From: Bacteroidales bacterium
Lineage (GTDB): Bacteria > Bacteroidota > Bacteroidia > Bacteroidales > NBLH01
Assembly (NCBI GenBank): GCA_029933755.1
Contig: JAOZNO010000099.1
Span: 1-9,374, forward strand
Length of the DNA stretch: 9,374 nt
Direction of reading: 5' to 3'
Part shown: positions 5,681-9,374 of the stretch, in pieces
Layout of the letters: every line of letters starts with the position of its first letter
Numbering within the stretch: position 1 is the first letter of the stretch
Made by a program: the position numbers and the translations under genes
Notes under the pieces: model-generated
The model's database searches: none
The model's input: only the letters and a program-made list of their open reading frames with translations
What the model was told of the DNA's origin: nothing

Positions 5681-6762
5681 GAAACACAGAACTTATACAT
5701 ATTAAATTAAATAATATAAATTTAGGGCGATTACTTCTTGGTAAAAAAGGGAGTACTCTTTTTGAATATGATAATCAATGGCTTACAAACGGTTTTTCAA
5801 TCTCACCATTCTTTTTACCATTAAAATCTGGTGTTTTTGAAGCAAAAGCTGAGCCTTTTTCCGGTTTGTTTGGTGTATTTGCAGATTCTATGCCGGATGG
5901 TTGGGGCAATTTATTGTTAGACAGGTTTTTAATGGGCAAAAAAATACAACTTTCATCACTAAACATACTTGACAGGCTTGCTTTTGTGGGTAATAACGGC
6001 ATGGGTGCATTAAGTTATGAGCCGGATCACAGTTTCCTTTACAAAAACAGCACTCCAAATTTGAATGTTATTGCAAACCAGGTATCTGAAATCCTATCTG
6101 AACAAGCCGATTTACCAACTATAAAATCACTTCTGGAACAAACAGGCTCTTCTGGTGGAGCAAGGCCAAAAATATTGATAAAACATGAAGGAAGTTCCTG
6201 GATGGTAAAATTTCCATCAAGTACCGACCCCGAGGATATTGGTGAAAAAGAATTCTTTTATTCTAAATTAGCAAAGCAATGCGAAATAGAAATGCATGAA
6301 ACACGACTGTTTGAAGATAAATATTTCGGCACACGTCTTTTCGACAGAAAAGGGAATAGTAGATTTCATGTTCATTCTGCAAGTGGTTTATTACATGCAA
6401 GCCATCGCTACCCGTCTTTAGATTACCTACAATTAGCACAAGCGACTATGGCATTAACTAAAAATGCAAAAGAGCTATCTAAGTTATTAACACTTATGGT
6501 TTTTAATGTTGCTATCGAAAATAAAGACGATCATGCAAAGAATTTTAGTTTTATATATAAAAACCAGAATTGGGAGTTAAGCCCTGCCTACGATTTACTT
6601 AAAAGTGATGGTTTTGGAGGAGAACATGCAACATCTGTACTTGGAGCAGGAAATCCAAACAGAAAAGATATGATGAAATTAGCTGATGAGATAAAATATC
6701 CATCAAAAGAAATGACAAAAATAATTGATAAGGTTTTTGATATTTGTAACAATGTAGTTTAG
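5677..6762 (+). CDS. hipA: HipA-like serine/threonine kinase toxin
   Basis: A 361-residue HipA-family kinase. Known members phosphorylate targets such as glutamyl-tRNA synthetase and induce growth arrest; the target here is unknown. The N-terminal HipA_N domain spans about 1-110, with FSGLFGVFADSMPDGWGNLL as its family block. The C-domain has the P-loop-like GSSGGARPK (157-165), whose serines (158, 159) match the autophosphorylation site region. VKF gives the ATP-binding lysine K178. NKDDHAKNF carries the catalytic D284 and N289, and SPAYDL the metal-binding D306. All key residues are present, so it looks active. It is about 80 residues shorter than E. coli HipA, but no domain seems to be missing. 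ATG 5677 overlaps the hipB stop. The pair is a stand-alone operon. Confidence 0.92.
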   Translation: MRNTELIHIKLNNINLGRLLLGKKGSTLFEYDNQWLTNGFSISPFFLPLKSGVFEAKAEPFSGLFGVFADSMPDGWGNLLLDRFLMGKKIQLSSLNILDRLAFVGNNGMGALSYEPDHSFLYKNSTPNLNVIANQVSEILSEQADLPTIKSLLEQTGSSGGARPKILIKHEGSSWMVKFPSSTDPEDIGEKEFFYSKLAKQCEIEMHETRLFEDKYFGTRLFDRKGNSRFHVHSASGLLHASHRYPSLDYLQLAQATMALTKNAKELSKLLTLMVFNVAIENKDDHAKNFSFIYKNQNWELSPAYDLLKSDGFGGEHATSVLGAGNPNRKDMMKLADEIKYPSKEMTKIIDKVFDICNNVV

Positions 6763-6782
6763 GTTTTCTTGGATATTTGCAT

Positions 6783-6818
6783 AAAACTTAGCTTTTTAGC
6801 TGTTGGTATCACTTAAAG
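6783..6818. repeat. Degenerate R4-like hairpin, copy 3
   Basis: The left flank ATAAAACTTAGC matches R4 copies at 2283-2294 and 5196-5207, with ACTTAAAGCTTA as the right arm near 6810-6821. The centre (TTTTTAGCTGTTGGTATC) has lost the clean TTGC loop and part of the pairing. It sits about 20 bp after the hipA stop, so it could be a decayed repeat or a weak 3'-end hairpin. Confidence 0.4.
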
Positions 6819-6846
6819 CTTATCCCAAAATATTTAAACCAGTGTC

Positions 6847-6890
6847 AAAACAAACTATAATCCAATAATATTATAATTATATTGAATTAC
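6847..6890. repeat. Dispersed repeat R3, copy 2, overlapping the abiE promoter
   Basis: 41 of 44 positions equal 4823-4866. The TTG at 6882-6884, used below as the -33 element, is within this repeat. The copies diverge after TTGAATTAC, before the -7 element. The repeat may thus have carried part of a promoter here, or a promoter region may have been duplicated. Confidence 0.65.
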
Positions 6891-6911
6891 GATTAATTTT
6901 TACCATATTTG
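6882..6911 (+). promoter_or_regulatory. Bacteroidetes-type promoter of the abiE operon
   Basis: TTG (6882-6884) and CATATTTG (6904-6911, 7 of 8 to TAnnTTTG) are separated by 19 bp, the usual spacing for the -33 and -7 elements in Bacteroidetes. Transcription should begin near 6917, inside the inverted repeat at 6914-6942. It is the best-formed promoter in the window. Confidence 0.6.
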
Positions 6912-6913
6912 CA

Positions 6914-6942
6914 TAGATAATCTGCATTATACAGATTATCTA
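6914..6942 (+). promoter_or_regulatory. Perfect 11-bp inverted repeat, candidate AbiEi operator
   Basis: TAGATAATCTG (6914-6924) and CAGATTATCTA (6932-6942) are exact reverse complements with a 7-bp spacer CATTATA. The site covers the predicted start point and ends 17 bp before ATG 6960. In the studied streptococcal AbiE system the antitoxin AbiEi binds inverted repeats in its promoter and represses the operon. The position fits that, but binding here is inference. The RNA could also form a hairpin that shades the start. Confidence 0.65.
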
Positions 6943-6959
6943 CGTAATAATACATCAGT

Positions 6960-7607
6960 ATGGATTTATTAATAGAGAAAAAATTATCGAAATATAAAAC
7001 TCATATAATTGATTATGCTGCTTTAAAGAGCATACTTGTAAACATGGGATATGAAAATATTAACGATAAAATAAATAATTTAAAACAAAAAGGTATTATT
7101 AAATCCCTGAAAAAGGGGTTTTATATCCATACTTCATTAATTAATAAAAATATTGTTTCAAAAGAGTTTATTTCAAATAATTTGTTAGAAAGCCCGTCCT
7201 ATATATCACTTGACTATGCCTTGTTTTTTTATGGTTTAATTCCGGAAGCTGTCCATGAAATTACCGCAGTTACGACCAAACGCTCAAAAAAATTTAAAAC
7301 TGATATAGGCATTTTTTCATATAGGCACATAAAAAAAGAACTATTTTCTATCGGTATAAAAACCGAAAACACCAAAAGAGGAAATTTCCTGATTGCTGGT
7401 AAAGAAAAGGCTATTTGCGATAAAATATATTTTACAAAAGGTGTTGAATTAACTTCCAAATCATCTTTGATTGAATTTATAGAAAATGATTTAAGAATAG
7501 ATACAGACGAATTTGCAAATTTTAATATCAAATTTTTTTCAGAATATTACCAAATTTCAAAATCAAAAAAAATCAAAATTTTAATGAATTTAATAAAGGA
7601 ATCATGA
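6960..7607 (+). CDS. abiEi: AbiEi-family antitoxin of a type IV toxin-antitoxin system
   Basis: A 215-residue protein. Residues about 15-60 form a winged helix (ALKSILVNMGYENINDKINN, then LKQKGIIKSLKKGFYIHTSL), which in AbiEi binds the operator. The C-terminal part has the family blocks SYISLDYALFFYGLIPEAV (80-98), ITAVTTKRSKKFKTDIGIFS, and NFLIAGKEKAICDKIYF (142-158). In this class the antitoxin counteracts the toxin without binding it and represses the operon. ATG 6960 has no strong Shine-Dalgarno. The stop overlaps the abiEii start in ATGA (7604-7607), typical of coupled pairs. The gene looks complete. Confidence 0.85.
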   Translation: MDLLIEKKLSKYKTHIIDYAALKSILVNMGYENINDKINNLKQKGIIKSLKKGFYIHTSLINKNIVSKEFISNNLLESPSYISLDYALFFYGLIPEAVHEITAVTTKRSKKFKTDIGIFSYRHIKKELFSIGIKTENTKRGNFLIAGKEKAICDKIYFTKGVELTSKSSLIEFIENDLRIDTDEFANFNIKFFSEYYQISKSKKIKILMNLIKES

Positions 7608-8476
7608 GCATCATAAAGCAAATGCTGTCGAAATACGATATTAGTTCTGAAAATGAAATTCTAAATGCATTAAAAGAAATTTTTCAGGAAATAGCATTAT
7701 TAGGATTATATAGAGGCAATTTTTTTAGTAAGGCAGCTTTTTATGGTGGAACTTCATTAAGAATTCTATATGGTTTAAACAGGTTTTCTGAAGATTTAGA
7801 TTTTTCACTTTTAGAAAAAGACAGGAATTTTAATATTGAGCATTATTTTAAATATATTACTAACGAGTTTGATGCTCTTGGGATAAGCATAGAATTAAGA
7901 AAGAAAAACAAAAAACAAAAATCCTCAAATATCCAGTCTGCTTTCTTGAAAAATGATACCTCAATTCATACACTTGATATAAAAACTGAAGATTTAGAAA
8001 GTATACTTGAGGGCATTAATTACCAAAAAAAAATAAAAATAAAGATTGAAATTGACACTAATCCGCCTTTAAAGTTTCAAACAGAGGCTAAAACACTATT
8101 AATGCCGATAACTTTTAATATTGTTTCTATGACTTTGCCAAACCTTTTTGCAGGTAAAATGCATGCTGTATTATGCAGAAATTGGAAAACACGAGTAAAA
8201 GGGAGGGATTGGTATGATTTTGAGTGGTATGTGAAAAATAACACAAAACTAAATCTTGAACATTTGCAAGAAATAATGATTGAAAGCAATGATTTTGAAC
8301 AGAATAAGCAACTTGATAAAAAGCGATTTGTTGAACTGATGAATAATAAAATTGACACATTAAATTTAACAAAAGCAATTGAAGAAGTTAAGCCATTTAT
8401 TAAAGACCTTAATATATTTGACTTTTGGTCAAAAGATTATTTCAGATTATTAACTAAAAAAGTGGTGTTTATTTAA
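7604..8476 (+). CDS. abiEii: AbiEii-family nucleotidyltransferase toxin
   Basis: A 290-residue nucleotidyltransferase of the AbiEii (COG2253) family. In known members this toxin adds nucleotides to RNA, such as tRNA in MenT, and blocks translation. Motif I is YGGTSLR (47-53) with the catalytic pair in SEDLDF (D64, D66). The third acidic residue lies in KIEIDTNPP (E149/D151), and K185 (AGKMHAV) and KGRDWYDF (199-206) are the later family motifs. All key residues are kept, so activity is likely. AAAGGA at 7595-7600 is a good ribosome site 3 nt before ATG 7604. The stop sits in the loop of a hairpin (8461-8487). Possible jobs are phage defence by abortive infection and stabilising the region. 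Length is normal for the family. Confidence 0.88.
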   Translation: MSIIKQMLSKYDISSENEILNALKEIFQEIALLGLYRGNFFSKAAFYGGTSLRILYGLNRFSEDLDFSLLEKDRNFNIEHYFKYITNEFDALGISIELRKKNKKQKSSNIQSAFLKNDTSIHTLDIKTEDLESILEGINYQKKIKIKIEIDTNPPLKFQTEAKTLLMPITFNIVSMTLPNLFAGKMHAVLCRNWKTRVKGRDWYDFEWYVKNNTKLNLEHLQEIMIESNDFEQNKQLDKKRFVELMNNKIDTLNLTKAIEEVKPFIKDLNIFDFWSKDYFRLLTKKVVFI

Positions 8477-8487
8477 CAAATACCACT
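8461..8487 (+). terminator. Hairpin straddling the abiEii stop codon
   Basis: AGTGGTGTTT (8461-8470) and AAATACCACT (8478-8487) pair at all 10 positions if one G-U pair is allowed, around the loop ATTTAAC that contains the TAA stop. It could protect the 3' end of the message. It lacks a T-run (CAGAACG follows), so it is not a classic intrinsic terminator. Confidence 0.4.
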
Positions 8488-8591
8488 CAGAACGACACAA
8501 CTGGCTGTGATAAAAAGTTATAAATCCTGATATTTTCATTCAATTTACAGACAAAAGCTAGCCTTTATGATTTTTTATTTTTAATAAATAC

Positions 8592-9041
8592 ATGATGAAA
8601 CTTTTTTATTCAAGGATTTTAGTAAGCTTGCTTTTTGTAAGTTTTGCATTTTCATCCTGCAAACTAAATTACAAATCAACAACTTGTGGTTTTCATATGC
8701 ATAATGATGTAAATATTCCTGATAGCAGCATTTATTTAAACACTTATTCATTATATGCCAAGCCAGGAAAAGATGCAGAAGAAATACTTGTGCTGAATAA
8801 AGGTGAATATTGTTTTCATTATAATCATTGTCAGGGAACTGAGCCGGTTAAGGCAAAGCTGGAATTATTTCATGAAAATTCCGAAAAAAGTATCTGTGTG
8901 CTGGATTTTGGTTTAGCCAAAACGGAGAATATAATCTTTACCACGCCAGAAACCGGGAAGTATAGGCTTGTTGTGCAGGCTGCGTCTAAAAGACAAATTA
9001 CTTTCTTTTTGTGCTTCAGGAAAAGGTTTCGTGAGAACTAG
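8592..9041 (+). CDS. Predicted small lipoprotein of unknown function
   Basis: A 149-residue protein that I do not recognise. The N-terminus MMKLFYSRILVSLLFVSFAF followed by SSC is a signal peptide with a lipobox-like FSSC, so cleavage before C23 would give a mature lipoprotein of about 127 residues anchored in a membrane. The rest is mostly beta-strand-like, with six cysteines in all. The part around GEYCFHYNHC to GKYRLVVQA has the look of a small beta-sandwich, perhaps of GOLD or PPC type, which is inference. Two ATGs (8592, 8595) are possible starts. An upstream TATTTTTA (8576-8583) is a poor promoter match. The stop is followed one base later by repeat R2, so the C-terminus (FFLCFRKRFREN) may be shortened by it. 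Confidence 0.7.
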   Translation: MMKLFYSRILVSLLFVSFAFSSCKLNYKSTTCGFHMHNDVNIPDSSIYLNTYSLYAKPGKDAEEILVLNKGEYCFHYNHCQGTEPVKAKLELFHENSEKSICVLDFGLAKTENIIFTTPETGKYRLVVQAASKRQITFFLCFRKRFREN

Positions 9042-9099
9042 CCTGATTAATTCCCCGCTAAGGCGAGGCTATGCATTTTTTCTTAGTTGGGATTGAGGC
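9042..9099. repeat. Dispersed repeat R2, copy 2
   Basis: 58 bp matching 4340-4399, starting at the base after the lipoprotein TAG. The hairpin is weaker (CCCCGC with GCGAGG, one mismatch). A T6 run follows ATGCA. It may act as a poor terminator for the lipoprotein gene. That repeat and stop codon meet so exactly suggests the repeat either inserted near the end of the gene or brought the stop with it. Confidence 0.65.
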
Positions 9100-9374
9100 A
9101 AGCCTGTACAGAACGTAGCTGAAGTAAATCTTAAAGCTGCCCGCTAGCCAGCGGACTGCAAGAGGTTTGCAACAGCCTGTCCAGAACTTTGTTCGGGAAA
9201 AAGTCCGACAAAGAAAAAGTGCACCTTTGGTAAATTTATCATTTTTAGATATTTTTACTACCTTGGTTTAAGTTGCAGATTGGTAGATAATTAATAAAGT
9301 ACCTGATAAATTCATGAACCTTTAGCTCATACGTAGCATAATTAATCAGGTTAAATAACCCAATTGCTTACACA
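9100..9374. other. Gene-free right end of the window
   Basis: No ORF or RNA gene recognised. AGCCTGTACAGAAC (9101-9114) and AGCCTGTCCAGAAC (9174-9187) are a direct repeat 73 bp apart with one mismatch. CCGCT-AGCC-AGCGG (9131-9144) is a small hairpin. GCACCTTTGGT (9221-9231) recurs from 5046-5056. ACCTGAT (9301-9307) pairs with ATCAGGT (9345-9351). It resembles the other repeat-rich spacers. Confidence 0.4.

Noticed and set aside
5775..6002. Minus-strand frame inside hipA
   Set aside because: Shadow of conserved HipA_N coding sequence.
7229..7531. Minus-strand frame inside abiEi
   Set aside because: Antisense to conserved AbiEi blocks; no domain of its own.
8077..8378. Two overlapping minus-strand frames inside abiEii
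   Set aside because: Both are antisense to the toxin motifs, and they overlap each other in different frames; neither has a recognisable start or domain.
1..9374. Insertion sequence, integrase or transposase
   Set aside because: No ORF resembles a transposase or recombinase, so the repeats cannot be called part of an autonomous element within this window.
1..9374. tRNA or rRNA genes
   Set aside because: No cloverleaf with T-loop GTTCRA-type sequence and no rRNA-like conserved stretch was found in the spacers by eye.

Overview
The window looks like an accessory stretch of an AT-rich Bacteroidetes (Bacteroidota) chromosome, possibly from an uncultured lineage. The phylum call rests on three things. 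Several genes are preceded by TAnnTTTG-type -7 promoter elements. Shine-Dalgarno sequences are mostly weak. The gene families present (AAA/DUF4143 ATPase, AAA-ATPase/PD-(D/E)XK protein, HipBA, AbiE) are common in that phylum. There is no housekeeping gene, rRNA or tRNA to fix the genus.

Layout from left to right: 1-687 is gene-free and holds an 80-nt inverted-repeat element, the first copy of a ~300-bp dispersed repeat (R1) and a promoter region with three 8-mer boxes spaced exactly 32 bp apart. 688-2055 (+) is an AAA ATPase with a DUF4143-type C-terminus. 2056-2538 holds a 24-codon remnant of a second ATPase gene, cut off at a hairpin repeat (R4). 2539-4074 (-) is an AAA-ATPase fused to a PD-(D/E)XK nuclease-like domain; its real start is an ATG at 4074, because the longer reading frame would start inside the promoter. 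4104-5350 is over 1.2 kb without genes and is a mosaic of dispersed repeats and palindromes. 5351-6762 (+) is a hipBA-type toxin-antitoxin operon. 6960-8476 (+) is an abiEi/abiEii type IV toxin-antitoxin or abortive-infection operon with a well-formed promoter and an 11-bp perfect inverted-repeat operator candidate. 8592-9041 (+) is a small predicted lipoprotein, and a second copy of repeat R2 begins one base after its stop codon. 9100-9374 has no gene that I can see.

The genes are known families: two two-gene toxin-antitoxin units, each translationally coupled by an ATGA overlap, and two stand-alone ATPases with nuclease-like C-terminal domains. Each unit appears to have its own promoter and they do not form one operon. 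What links them is the spacer DNA. At least four repeat families (R1 to R4) recur between the modules, one overlapping the abiE promoter and one meeting the truncated ATPase gene. The most unusual content is therefore the non-coding repeat mosaic and the operator-like sites, not a new protein system. I do not see convincing evidence for a wholly novel protein machine here.
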